Assembly (NCBI RefSeq): GCF_036669915.1
Contig: NC_089319.1
Location: 1 to 64,000 of the forward strand
Direction: 5' to 3'
Length of the DNA stretch: 64,000 nucleotides
Source: Pocillopora verrucosa
Taxonomy: Eukaryota > Cnidaria > Anthozoa > Scleractinia > Pocilloporidae
A program made the position numbers and the translations under genes. The notes under the pieces are model-generated. The model had not been told where the DNA came from and did no database searches. It worked only from the letters and a program-made list of their open reading frames with translations. Each line of letters opens with the position of its first letter. The stretch's first letter is position 1. This document shows, one piece after another, positions 35,101 through 48,267 of the stretch.

Positions 35101-38100
35101 GGTCTATTACTGCAGGTGTGAGGTTTGATTCCTCATAGGAACTCTGAATTTTTTCTTTGTCCCACACTAGTGAAAAGACAAAACAGATCTTTTTCTATTT
35201 CTTTACCAAGCTCAAAACTTACCATTTCTCTTACTCCACTTACAAACATGATGCTATTGACAAAGCTGATCCTAGCAGTTAGCATATGTGTCATATGAAT
35301 TTTGTAGTAGACCTCACTCACTGTAGAGTCTCTGAGGCTCAGTGGTAGAGCATTGGAGTGCGGAATTCAAATATCTGAGGTTTGATTCCTCATAGGGACT
35401 CAGAATTGTTTCTTTGTCCCAGGCTTGTGACAAGACAAATATGTCTTTATCTACTTTAAGTTGTGTTGCTATTTTGTATCATTATTTAATCTTGAAGGAT
35501 GATTGATTAGGCTGCTCTCCGAAAACATTCCATTGCAATACTCATTTTTTGTGGATTATTTTTCTTAATAGGCCTTGATCACTGCTTGGGAATCAGATCA
35601 GAGGGTGAAGGCTCTCAAGATTGCCATTCAGGTCTGTACAACTCAGTTAACTGTATTAAACAGCAAGAAAGACACAAGATATTTAAGAACACATATTTGA
35701 AAAAAAGGTTAATGTGTTGCTACCATTATTGATCAAAAGTATTGAAAGGATCCTGTGTAGAGGTAGAGTGAGAACAATTCATGAGGGAAATTTTGAGCTG
35801 TGTCATTAAACACAGTTCTGAAATTCATGTGTAATGATCACAGGGAAAAGTTTTGCAATGGGTGCCTGAAAAGCAGAGTGTTTTGTTTTCCTGGTCACTT
35901 GAGTTCATGTCTAATTGATGTTTTTCTTTTAGTGTGCAAAGCTTCTCGCTGATGTGTCTGTAATTCAGTTTTACCCAAGCAAGTTTGTGCTTGTGACTGA
36001 CATACTGGACACATTTGGTAAGTTAGATTAAAGTTCTCAAGGAGTGAATTCAGTTTTGCAATTATAATCTTTTTCTGACATATTACATGTACATGTGCTC
36101 CTCTGGTATGTCTAAGGAGTCAAGGTCTGGGTTGTCTGGAGTAAGCATGAACTCTGGCTGGATTGTCCTAAAAAATGTGAATGTTCTTTCACAGGGAAGC
36201 TTGTGTATGAAAGAATTTTCCGCAAATCAAGTACTTTTACACCAGGCAGTAATATACCCACCATGCTTCCAGGTAAGGATTTTGAGACCAATAAAACCAT
36301 TTCTATTTAAGTGATACTTAAAATCTGTCATGAATATGATCTCTGTGCATGTTACTTTAAATGATCACTTTGACTCTATAACCATTCACTGATGGTTTTT
36401 GGGTACAATAAACAGCTAGCCAAGTGGAGCTTACAATTGTTTCAGAAGGGAAGTTCTACTCAGTCCACAACTTATGGTATATCATATCTGAGTTGTCTTT
36501 GTGGCCACTATTCACATTCTTTTGAACTTCTAAGTCCACTTGTCCTCATGACATCACTATTTTCAGTATTGATATAACACAAACATGTTTTGTTTGCAAA
36601 CAACATGTATCCCTATATTGAAAATATTTGCTCAGAAAATACTTTAACCCAGTAATCTCCTAAGGACCTTCAATTTCAAACCCTTCTAGAAAAAAGTGTT
36701 CCTTTCCCTCAGTTAAGCCACTTCCCAGCTTTTATTCAAAATTTGGCTCACTGCTTAAAGTTTCATGAACAGCTTTAGATTTAGTTAAATGCAGTCAAAA
36801 ACTCTTATTTGTAATTTTCATTTCTCTTTTTTCAGAAAACTTCACACCTGACCAGGTGCCAGACTCAGCCAAGGAAACTTGTAGGAACTGGTTTTACAAG
36901 ATTGCTTCAGTGCGAGAACTTATTCCTCGGTTGTATCCTTGAAATTTCCTTTATCATGATACATGAGATTGGAATCATGTCAGAAGTAGGAATTATAGTT
37001 TGCTTTGTTTTAATTACTGATTCTTGTCCTTTGCCTCATTATAAGCCTCAAGGTTAAAATAATGCTTTAAATACTGTGGAGATATATCTCACGGCTTTTG
37101 CCTCATCAGCACAAAGTTTATATTCCTTGACACACTGAAGCTATGTGGAGACAGCTATATTGAAATGCTATAATTTCTTTACAACTGGGTAAGTATGCAT
37201 GTGATCAGGAGTTAAAAGTTCTGTTGCATTGCATGGAGTTTCTTGATGTTTTTTTTTTATTTACTCTCTATGTACATAGCACTTGAAGGTAGAGATGTTT
37301 ATTGGTATTCAACTCTAAAAATTGCTCTTAAAAGTTAGTTGTATTCCTGTTTCAGGTCAACAAAATTTTATCTTAGTAAAAATAGATAGGTATATTAATT
37401 TCCAATGCTTGAATTTTGAATCCTGTTTACAAATTTGACCTTTAACATTTTTCCACGAATATTGATCTTGGAATTAAAATATTTTACTCATAATTGCCTA
37501 CGCATCGATTATTTACAAATTAATTTTACATTCCAGTGAGTTTTCACAAGCTCTTGTTCGCCTCACCAAGATGATACGAGGTATTGGTGACCCTCTGGTT
37601 GCTGTGTATGCAAGAACTTACATCTGTAGGGTAGGTGACTGAAGAGTAGCTGTGTAACCAGAGCTTATTCCAGTTTCCATTATACTAAGTGACCAGACTG
37701 CACTAGTAATTCTATTTCCCTTAGACAGGATACATTTCTCTTGTAGTTTACTGCTTCTCATTATGTTAGGTTTCTCTGAATGTTCACAGGAACCCATATC
37801 ATTTACCTCTGGGTGGAGACAGGCAATAAGGGAATGTCTCATCCAAGAACATGACATAGTGACCCCAGCTGGGACATGAAATTGGACCTCTATATCCAGA
37901 GTAAATCATTTTAATCATTAGGTCTCCCCAAAAAGATTTTATAGATACATGTAAAGTAACATTCAGTGGCTTAGTGGGTAAGTCTTTACTGTCACCACTG
38001 TGTTGCTCTCCTTGAGCAAGATAAGTTTTCTCATACAGTCTCTCTAGAATATTTATCAACAGCTTCTGTTTCTTTATTTGTTTTGAACTTCACACCAAAC

Positions 38101-41100
38101 TTGTCCAGGAAAAACTAAGCCAAACCCCTCACCAGATAGCATTTTTTTAGGGGCACAGTCAGACAACATGTAAACATAGTTTAAAGTTATAACTAAACAT
38201 ATGTATTCCTGCACTGATGCGGAAAGATCTGTTATTATAGACAATATTATTTTTCATTCTCTTCACTACTATTTTAGGTTGGTATCCTTGTGGCACCTGA
38301 TGTGTGTGATCATTTGATTGAAAACTTGTTCAGTTTCATAGTCAGCTATAAACAGGTGACTGCTGAATTAGAGTACTGGTAAAAGCTTTGGAAACTTATC
38401 TTATGGTCATCTCCATAAATTGGCTCATGGAAGTGATGATTATGACATGAAAGTGACTTTATCTCTCCCTTCATTATTTCAGCTTCAAGGTGATACAGTG
38501 CAGAATATTCTGGCAGAGCAGAGGCTTGGTAAGTAACACTTCCTTAGGAAACGTGTTAGTTTCTTTCAGTAGCTTTTTTAAAATCCAAGTACAGTTAACA
38601 TAGTGCTTGCTTCCAAGCTACATGTTGGCCATATATTAGGTTCCTATGAGATATATGTTTACCACCTTAATCCATTTGACCTCAAAGACATCACCGTCCC
38701 ATATCATCTGTTATCGCTCCTACTTTATCTCTTCTGAAAGAAATCAACCATCCATTTTAATTGTGAATTCTCCAGAAATGCACCAGTACCTTCAGTTGTA
38801 TCCGCCAGCTTTAGACTGGATCCTACAGTGTATTGCAGAGAAGAGCCCAGAGGTGAGATAAATATATAGACCTTGTGCTTTGGCTATCATACGTTTAGCT
38901 TGGTGGACTTAGTTTGTGATAAAGTCACCAGTGCCTTTTTTTCCCTAATAAATCTGTTTTCTTCCTTAGTCTACACTTACAGATATCTTAAATCGTTGCC
39001 AAAAGGAATGCAACAGGTGCGTGAAGTGGTGTATTTTATTGAGAGAGAACCAAGTATGAATTATTACTTTGCTGAGGTTTGTTTGTTTGTTTGTTTGTTT
39101 TTTTTTGCAGTGCATTACTTCTGAATTCAATCATCACAGAGTTTAAGCCAGAATACATTGCTGAGAGGTTGGTCTAAAGTGGAGTATAAAATAATAAATT
39201 ATTATTGTGAAAGTGATAAACATGGAATCGATTTGGTTTCTAGAAACAAGATTGCAAACATTTCTTAAGACATTTTCCTCAGTGTATTTTGACTTTTTCC
39301 CGTTTGTGTCACCTTAGGGCTCTGCAGTTCACTGAACTGATAAGAAATTGTGAGGAGGCAGGATTCCCAAAGGTAACTGTGGCTTGATCGTGAGAAAGAG
39401 CTCTTTTCAACTGAGTGTAGTTTAACTGAAACCCAAGAGTACACAACGACGAATCAAATTATGATAAGACATCTCATCTCATTGTCAGGAGACAGTCAAA
39501 ACTCAACTTATGCACACGTACATTAAGGCGACCTTCCGCGCGGGAAAGTGAGCAGGTTACTTAAATTCTGCATCCTGATTGGTTGCGAGAGTGGCGGGAG
39601 TTTTCTAGACCAATTAGAGAGCTTTGTAACACGAAAGTAACTCAAAACGAATGCAGTCCCGGAATTCATTTACTTTTAACGTCATTTGAATATTTGTCCC
39701 TATAAATACTACCAATCTCTTAATGGCGACCTGCTGAATTACGTGGAATTACGCTATAACAATGCATCTATTTTGTCATCTCCAGCATCACCTGTACAAA
39801 TCACTTGGGATGAACTTGAGCCAATGTGATCCGCCTGAAGCACAGAGACTACAAATTCTTAGCGAGGTTAGATGCTTCAACCCTCAATTACCGCTAACTC
39901 TGTAAATTCGTAATTTGTTACTCTGCATCCGAAATTAAAACTTTTCATGACAATTCTGAAAGACATAAGATTAAAGATAAATGTAGTAAATAGAATAAAG
40001 TAAAAAAGCAAGGGAAAGCGAATACAAAATGTGCGAAATCGAATTATTTAGAACTCTCAATGTTTAAACACTTCTTTGTTACTAATAGTGGTGATATTTT
40101 ATCTTTTGAAGGTTTGGAAGGTTGTAATGAAAATGAAACATCCCCCTGTGAGTAGCCTTACTTTAAACTTCTCTAGCGTCTGTAATTTATTGACTTTGTG
40201 TAATAAGAACATTTTAAAGTTCCATTGTTTAAAAGGGTTTCATAACAGATGTAAGGTAAGTGTAGTTAAATTCGAAAAAAAAAATCTGCTGTGTCACTCA
40301 ACTTGGTAAGAGCTAATCAATATACCCTTTTTGTTTACAAAAACTTTCTCTCGTTTCACCGATTTTCTCAGGACTACATAGGCTGTGCGGAGGCCTGGAT
40401 AGAGTACGTTTGTAAGAACTTCACGGTAAGTGTTACTGTCTTACTTAAAGTTATGTATCTCTGGGTCGGAAACCGATCAGAGTTGTACGATAACCAACCA
40501 GCACCAATCTTAAGTTAATTGCATTAAAAAAAGAATACGGTTGCTTGTCTTAAAAACTCGTGCGGCTCCGTTAGAACATCTCGGCGCAAAAGTCGAATCT
40601 CTATCTCCTAATGCCGACAATGAAATAAATCTAGGAGACAAATTTTCAATCCTTGAATCGTGCATTCAATAATTTTTGAAGGACTGTCAATGATCAAAGT
40701 ATATGTATATGACTGAAAACCCTCTTTAGAAACGCGAAGTCAACACCCTCATCGGAGACGTTATCAAGCACATGACACCGGAAAGGGCATTTGAACAACA
40801 CTACCCTCAGGTATTGCCGCAAAATATGATCCTTGGTAAGATAAACAACCCATGCACTAGCAAAAGAATTAAATCTCAATGAAAGTTTCATTACATAGGA
40901 ATAACCTTGCTTTGTCAAACCCTTTGCCATTGTAAAAACTTGATTAACCGAAAAGTTATTTTCAAGTTCCTCCGTACAAGATCAACTTAAAGTTTTTTTC
41001 ACTTCAGTATCAAGGTCCTCAGACATTCAGCATAGACATTCAAAATCTCTGGTTCAACAAGTGTAACAAGTCTTAATAAAAATTTCAAAATACGTTCTTT

Positions 41101-41373
41101 TATTAGGTTCTACTCTGCTTTGATTCATTTTTTTTCCTTTTATTGTTTTGCTTTACTCTGTTTTTGTTTGGTTAGCTATTTTCATCATATTATTTTACCT
41201 ATTTCTCCGCTGTCGCTCCTTTATTGTTAGTTATATATACCACTAGTTAAGGAAGCCCGTACTCAACGAGTCCCATGGTTTCTCTGGGCTTCCCGGTATT
41301 TTCTCCAAACTGAAAATATAGTATTAATAGTTTCAAGATGGCAAAATAAATATAAATGATGATCATGATGATG

Positions 41374-41412
<39 letters not shown>

Positions 41413-44400
41413 TAATAATAATAATAATGATAAAAGTTATCTCTGTTTTCAACAGCTTCAGTCGATTATTTCCAAAGTACTAGACCACATGCACGACTTC
41501 TCTGTTCTTGTATCAATGGTAAGTTCACTCCTGAACATTTGATTTAGTTTCCTTTCCAACCAAACAAACATATCTTTCGTGTAGAATTACTAAAATCGGT
41601 TTTCTATGTGTGTATCTTTTTTCTCCAGGATAAGTTTCTTCCTTTCTTGGACATGTTTCAAAAAGAATCAATCAGAGTGGATGTTTGCAAACTGATTGTG
41701 GAAGCTTTTGTGAAGTGAGTGGCTTTTTTTAAAGGCATGCTAATGTGAGTTTCTGCAGCAACAAATCTAATTTTGCTATTCGTTAAACCTCTGATCGTTG
41801 TTGTTTTTTCTGGAGTGACTCGCCCTTTGCGTTCGCCTCGGTTCTTCTCGCGTTTCCGTCGTGCCTATCACCGTTCGACTGAAAATCGCCAAAGAATTAC
41901 CCCTGTTCAACAAGGTAAACCAAATTGTTTGCATAACTTTAATTTAACATGTGAGCATTAAAAAAACTATGGTCACCTTGACAGATACCAAGAGGAACCT
42001 ACGAATGACCCGGTGGTTGTGAACTCTTTGCTGTATGTTTGTAAAACGATGCACGACTCTGTAAAGTAAGTGCCCAATGGTTTGTCATCACAGTAGTTAT
42101 TCTAAGTAAAAAAAAAAAGATTCTTCTATTGTAGAAGATGAAAAAAATTAAATTTTTTAATGAGATGCTTGTCTTTATTTTCATCAGTGCATTGACCTTG
42201 ATAGACGAGAGGAGAGTCATTGGTCATCTGATCACAGGATTCCTACGTAAGGTACGAATCTTGGATTATAGTTCGTTTCAATGATTTTCATATCAATTTG
42301 TTTTCATTTGTGTCTGGAAGCCGATATTGAAGTTCTGATACGACACGAAAGTCTTGTCTTTGATAAGAAAAATATCTGAAATTTTGCTATGAGAAGAGTA
42401 TCATAAGGATTTATCTTCAATTTCAAAGTCATTTGATCTTGAGTAGTTTACTTACCGTTTCAGATTGACTTTGGCCGTGATTTTGAGAGGCAACTGGATT
42501 CTTTTGTGGATGCACGTTCCTCTTTCTCCAGTCTAGAAGCTGTTCTTGTAATGCTCGTGCAGGTGATCAAATCTTACTTTGAGCGCGCGCCGACGATTGT
42601 CGACAAGCAAAAACTAAAATATCCACAACGGCTAATAGCAAAGGAAAATATCACGAGGTGTCGATGGAGCTCAAAATACAAAAAACGAACTGCTTGGTTT
42701 TAGATTCGGTTTAAGTTTTATATTTGATTGGAGACATTTTTAGGGTCACAGAAGTTCATGAAATCAGACCTGCCAGGACACACGTGCGTCATAGACACAC
42801 CCAATCGTTTACTGTAGTCATAACGGTGCTCTTGTGCCTTTTGCTTTTGTTAACAGAGTGTTAATCTTCTCGCCATGAAAACTCGAGAAGTAGTCAAAGG
42901 GAACCACACTCGAAAGACTGCGTCCTTCATCAGAGTAAGAGGAGAGGATTTGCTTGATTTTATCTCTCAGTGCTTACAATAATTTGACTAAACATTGTTG
43001 TGCCCTGTCTCCTACAGGCTTGTGTTGCCTACTGTTTCATTACCATCCCCTCCATAGATGACGTTTTCTCTCGCCTCAAGCTCTACCTCCTGTCAGGACA
43101 GGTTGCCATGGCAAATCAAGCCCTCAGTCAAGGTCAGTAGATCTCTATGGGATAGGCATGCGCATCTGGTTAGACAGCAACCGTTAAACTCAACTTGAAG
43201 TCAATGCTTCTTAGCGATGGTTTTATTCGTTTCATTGGTCACGGAAAATTGTTGTTGATTGGAATGAAACATTTAGAACCAAACGATGTAACGCCATTTG
43301 TATTTCACGTTTCAGCGGATGCATTTTTTAGAGCGGCGATCAGTCTTGTTGCTGAAGTGCCACGAACGATTGGTAAGATCACTGATTCAGAACAACAAAC
43401 TATCTACCTTGTAAGTGCTCGTAGTAGGAATGTTCTGAATGAGAAAGTAACAATGAATCAAACAAACAAAGAAAACTATAGATAGCATTATTTTTCTAAG
43501 GTGTTTTGTTTGATTGGGGTAACGTTCAGTTTATAGTTCCTGTAGATCCTTTCCCCCGAATACAACACCTGTATATTTATATTTAACGTAGAAAAGTCAG
43601 AGGGATGTAAGTCGAATTATTCCGAAATAAGAGATCAAACAAGCGAAAACTGTGATGTTTGTTTGTATGCTTTCTTCGTTGTTTTTCTAGAAATTGACCA
43701 CAAGGTGAAATCGTCGGAGCCATACCTTCTTGCCTACATGAACAGCTTTTTCTCCACCTTGTTGGTAGTACCGGTATGTTTGTACGATATAATGACTGCA
43801 GCTCTTGTTGGTAATGATAACTGTGAGTGAGTGCACCAAAGTGTAGTCATTACAATCGGTAGATGTAACTAGGAACCAATGAAAAATTAAGAGAAGCGCG
43901 GGAAACGCCAATCACCAAGTCGCCATTATTTTAGGCTTGCATCTGATTGAGTGAATAGATGACGTGACTTTTCTAGACCAATTACAGTTCGAAATGAGGC
44001 AAAACCAATACAGTCCCGTATTACCTTTGTCACCTTATCATTGTACTGTTACAGAGTGCACTTTTTTTATTTTATTATTTTTTTTCAGGACTCGCCAGAT
44101 CAAGGCGCGCTGCATCTTGTTCGAGGCCTGCTTAATGTTGTACAAGAGTACACTTGGGAAATAAACAGCGGCGCCAAAATGAGTATTTACCTAAATGCCG
44201 TTTGCCTTCTCTCCGCCATGAGTCAGGTGGGTTTGTGTGTTATTGTAACTGTATGATCGTTCGAGTGCACGTGGTATTCACGAGCATACCCGCGAGTCTC
44301 GCGCGAATGTTTGTAAAAGGCTTTGACTTTTTTTTCCTTGCAAACATTCATTCATAGAAAAGAAGTATGGCTGAAATTTTCATCTCTCTTTGCAGGAATA

Positions 44401-45998
44401 TTTCATTTATCATGTTGATAAAGGTAGGTTATTAAGTTCCTAAACTAAACGTCTCTATTTCCACCTGTTTTCTCTTTAAGTATGAAACAATATCGTGGTT
44501 TGATAACAAGGAATTTGAAAGTACAATGAAGAGTTGTTGCTTGTTGAAAAAAAATTTTCCACTTTACCGTAAAGAAAGCGAGTTGGGTTAATTTTATAAG
44601 ATAATTTGTTTGTTTCTTTTTTCATGTATTGATTCGTTTGTTTGTTTTCAGTGGATTCGAATGACAGATTGTACGGTTGTGATAAGAAATTTCTAGCAGA
44701 GATAAATCGACTAGTTTTTACGTTAATGGAGGCTGTGTTTGAACACTTAAAGTCCTTGACCTCCGAAGAGGTAAGTCTTCTTGACATTTTCCACGCTGAA
44801 AGGCCTCGCTAACTGAGCATTTTATAACCATCGCATGACTTTAAGGGATTCTTTATTACATACAGTTAGTCTTAATTTTTTATTGATTCTGTTAAAATCA
44901 AAAAATTATTTACTTCTTAAAACTTTTCTTTCTTCCCATGCTAATTTAGTGATGCAGGTGTAAAATTCTGTGCAACACTGAGAAAACCTTGTTTGTGCTG
45001 AGGCAGGAACAGTGTTTGTACAGATACTATAACAGTCTTGTTATGTCCTTTATTGTTAGGAGCTCAAAAAGCAGGCCGCTATAGCTATTGGGTTCTTCAA
45101 CAGGTCAGCAAAAGTGAACCTAGTTTATATGTTTGTCTTTGAATGATAATTAACTTCGTCGCAGTGGATCTTAAAGGTTTCTTTCATGGTGCACCTATTG
45201 AAAGGAGAAGCACAATTTTGAAACCAGAAAAAAAAAACTTTTATAAATACCGTATGTTTTTCGTCTATTCTGAGGTAGCGATGGAAAACGCTTTGAATTT
45301 GTCCATGTTTACTATCAAAAGAAATGCGATGCTTTCTTGTTGGGATGTCAGTGTTGTTCAACAGGATATAAATCTTTTTCATTAGAATACTTCACTGGAC
45401 AATTTTTTTGTATTGTTTTCAAGGTTGTTGTGTCATGCTGATCTCTCACAACCTCAGTTAGCTACACTAGCCCTTAACTTGTGGAATCTCGCTCAGAAAC
45501 ATGGCTATGGGAACACAAAATACACAGTAAGTACAAATACTATCAGAACTCTAACTACACATGATAACTAAAAGAGACTTCGAGCTCATAGACCAGCGGA
45601 CACAGTTGCTTACTATGACCGCTGACCGCAGCCGTTAGTGCAACGCGCTATAAAAGTGTTAGGGCAAAAATTAGATGATCGCTGCATCCACGCGTAGATT
45701 TAACTTGATGAATAACATGTTACGTCCAAGAAAAATTCATTTTCTAGTCTGTCATTTAGGTCGATGGACGAAAGTACAATTACTTTTCCGTTTAAAAACC
45801 TCGGTAATCCCTAGTAATCTTCGCAAACCCCCAAATGACCATCGGCAATGTGTGGAAATCTTCATGGCCTTGTTAATTTCTTTGTTTTTGTTACTTCAAC
45901 AGATGCGCACACTTGAGTACGTCAAACAGAAAGGTTCCTCGGGACACAAGGAATATGCGGCCATTGCACAGAAAATGAACCTACAAACAAAAATTTAA
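32189..45998 (+). CDS. VPS35L: VPS35L, Retriever complex subunit (38 exons)
   Basis: The product is the VPS35-like subunit of Retriever (with VPS26C and VPS29), which works with the CCC/Commander complex in endosome-to-surface recycling of integrins and other cargo. Thirty-eight exons join without a break into 975 aa (human about 963), from 32189-32205 to 45903-45998, with GT-AG sites throughout. Hallmarks match the family: DPLSMFAA (exon 3), [120 protein letters not shown] and [12 protein letters not shown]. These cover the acidic N-terminus and the alpha-solenoid. No stops or frameshifts were found. The intron after 36932 is U12-type. Introns carry SINE-like repeats and an (ATA)n tract. Confidence 0.96.
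34930..35455. repeat. Cluster of tRNA-derived SINE copies in a VPS35L intron
   Basis: Three copies share the tail word TTCTTTGTCCCA...GACAAGACAAA. The copy at about 35318-35455 (plus) has tRNA-like A and B boxes (GGCTCAGTGGTAGAGC and GGTTTGATTCC). The copy at about 34930-35110 is reversed with GGTTCAGTGGTAGAAC on the minus strand. The copy at about 35105-35230 is plus and truncated. The heads are tRNA-related, but the fold is imperfect and continues into the SINE body, so they are not tRNA genes. Confidence 0.75.
36933..37140 (+). other. U12-type (minor spliceosome) intron in VPS35L
   Basis: The donor GTATCCTT is the exact U12 consensus, and TTCCTTGAC at about 37122-37130 matches the U12 branch-point consensus about 10 bases before the AG at 37139-37140. 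Using these sites keeps the reading frame and restores the conserved residues at the junction (RF|YVE). A U2-type donor two or three bases earlier would lose one conserved residue. Confidence 0.8.
39530..39680 (+). repeat. Dispersed repeat copy 1 in a VPS35L intron
   Basis: It shares TTTTCTAGACCAATTA and a following CAGTCCCG word, about 60 bases on, with 43850-44040. It is non-coding. Confidence 0.55.
41358..41429 (+). repeat. (ATA)n / (GAT)n microsatellite
   Basis: GATGATCATGATGATG passes into more than fifteen ATA units with one interruption, in the intron before the exon at 41456. Confidence 0.95.
43850..44040 (+). repeat. Dispersed repeat copy 2 in a VPS35L intron
   Basis: Same family as 39530-39680 (TTTTCTAGACCAATTACAG ... 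ACAGTCCCG), directly upstream of the exon at 44089. Confidence 0.55.
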
Positions 45999-48267
45999 AT
46001 GTTCCTTCGTCCTATGCAACGGATTCATTCCATGACTAAAAGTATAATTACTGATAAGAAATTACGGCGTTATTTTAGAGAGTTGATTACAGCCTCATTA
46101 ACAGATTATTAAAAAAACAATCTTATCTCGTCCGCATAGAGGGGATCTGTAGATACAACAGGGATTTATGTAAAATCCTCGAGTATTCCATAGTGTAGGA
46201 CGCTTTTATTGACTTTGACTTACAAGAAAAAATACCGCGCTGTATTCCCGCGGAATCACTTTCTCCTAAAAGCGACTCTTTGAGCTTAAGTGTGTTCAAA
46301 CAATGGAGACTTAAACAATTTCTTTGAAGAGTGTATGACTTCAGAGAGAAGTTGTAGTCGGTAATCCTCAAAGGAATTACTTAGAAAAGATGTATACTCT
46401 GGAAGCTGCATGGTCCTGTTAATGACTGTAAAAATAGAGCACGATTGTATTTGGTAACAATAACCAGATAGGTACCTTTCTGATTGAAAAGTGATAAAAC
46501 TGTGGCTACTGTGGAGGTAACTTGTTTGTTCCTCCACCATACCCCATTCTTGCAGAATCTCGTATTGAAATGACGATGGCTATTGCGTTTTTTTACATCA
46601 CATTTCCGATTTGCCCATTGTTTCATTAATAGAAGGTCGCACTCATATTCTCAGGGAATCGTAATATCTCTAGTCGCTCTTCAACGCCCAGGGACAGCTC
46701 TGTGTTTTTCAAAGACACTCTTAGTTGTTTGTGTTTTTATAATCTCTTTACCGGTCTGGAAGTGAAAAACTCAAGCCCTGTCAAGTTTCTTTAAGTGCGC
46801 ATTTTTAGTGACTTCCTGTAGAGAAAACGATATTGATATAGTTAATCTTTTTATGGTTTTATGAAGTGCTGTCACTTGAAAGAGGTTGATTAATAATAAC
46901 TTGGTTCGGTTGATTAATTTCCGAAATTTGCGGGGGAAACAGCTACTCGAGCAAAATCAAATCAAATGCTCTGTTAGCTACGATAGGTGTCAAAGCTGTG
47001 AAGCCGATGGGGTGGTTTGAACTATGCATTGGAAGCGACGGTTATCAAAAGAAAGACCCGCCACGGGGTCCTAACATGTTCTGTTCATTAATAGTTTAAT
47101 TAGTCCCTAGATAACACCGTAACCGGCAATCATGCCAAGATACGCATTTGTACCAGTCCTAAAAGGGTAAGAATTGATAAAAAGAGCCTCTGCTTGATTT
47201 AGCTTAGCCTTGTTACTAGTGCACCAATGCCATGCTGTATAGAGACAATGGTTTATAGAAAACTTGTAACTTCATTTTTTAAATGCATTGATGGATCAAA
47301 CCGTTCGCTTTTATTCAAACGCGTTTAAAATATTGGTGGAGTAAGTGAACGATGAAATGCACTTGCGAATGATCTTCTATGATAATACACTCATGATACT
47401 TACATAGTATATTAGGCTTAAATCACACGCAACGTTTCTAGTCGTGAAAGTGTTAATTGGCAACTCGCGTTCTGTAATATGTCAGGTTGGTTTTTAATGA
47501 GTGTGATCAAAGACTCGCTCGTAGGGTAAGGGAGTCACAGGATGGTACACGACCGTCCAAACATTTATTTCACACCTCTCTCCTTTAACAGATGCAAGCG
47601 CTAAGTTTCTTTTTCCAATTTTTACTTTTCAAAAATTAAACAGAACAATATTTGTGAATAATTTGAGAAATGTAATATGATGATGTAATGAATAAAAAAA
47701 AAAAATTTGAAAATTTGATCCAAAACTGACGTAGCTTCATCGCTAATTTTAAAATGTCCACAAAATTTGCTTGCCATATCTTTATTTCATTACTCATTCC
47801 TTATCTAAAAAGATTTACTTTGCGTTTGATGAATTAAGACAGCCTTTTGTTTTAACACCTGTCCTGTACATTAGCTTTTTAGTAATTGAATAATATATTG
47901 GAGGCTTACGAGCTGATTGGGATTATTTCTCAAATTGTTTCATCTTTGACACGGCAGGAAAGAAATCAAAATTATCTTTCAACTGCAATCACTGATCGAG
48001 AAGGTAAGGTTTACCATCAAACTTTTTGTTTCGCCAGCGGAAGAGCGTGGACATATTAAGTGTCAAATGTCGTAAATCGTTCGCTTCAATTTGACAGACA
48101 CAACAGAAGTTTTTCGATGAAATCGTTTTCAGTTGATCCGAAAAAAAACTCAAGTCTAATTTTCCCCTTTAAACATGAGCGCTGCACAGATTTTCCAATC
48201 CTTTACCCAGAACTAATCATATATTTCTCTCTACAGAAAAACAAGACTTTCGTTTAACTGAGCCACG
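45999..48267. other. Intergenic region and GPCR 5' leader with intron
   Basis: No coding gene is seen in 46.0-47.9 kb; the minus-strand frames at 46123-46626 carry no motif or splice chain. A donor (GAGAAG|gtaagg, GT at 48004) and acceptor (ctctctacag ending at 48236) suggest an intron in the 5' UTR of the downstream GPCR, with the second leader exon starting at 48237. Confidence 0.5.

Noticed and set aside
35040-35400. tRNA genes in a VPS35L intron
   Set aside because: A and B boxes are present, but the sequence continues into a shared SINE body with three copies in two orientations and an imperfect cloverleaf.
46123-46626. Three overlapping minus-strand ORFs downstream of VPS35L
   Set aside because: About 80 aa each in different frames, no motif, no splice chain; probably chance.
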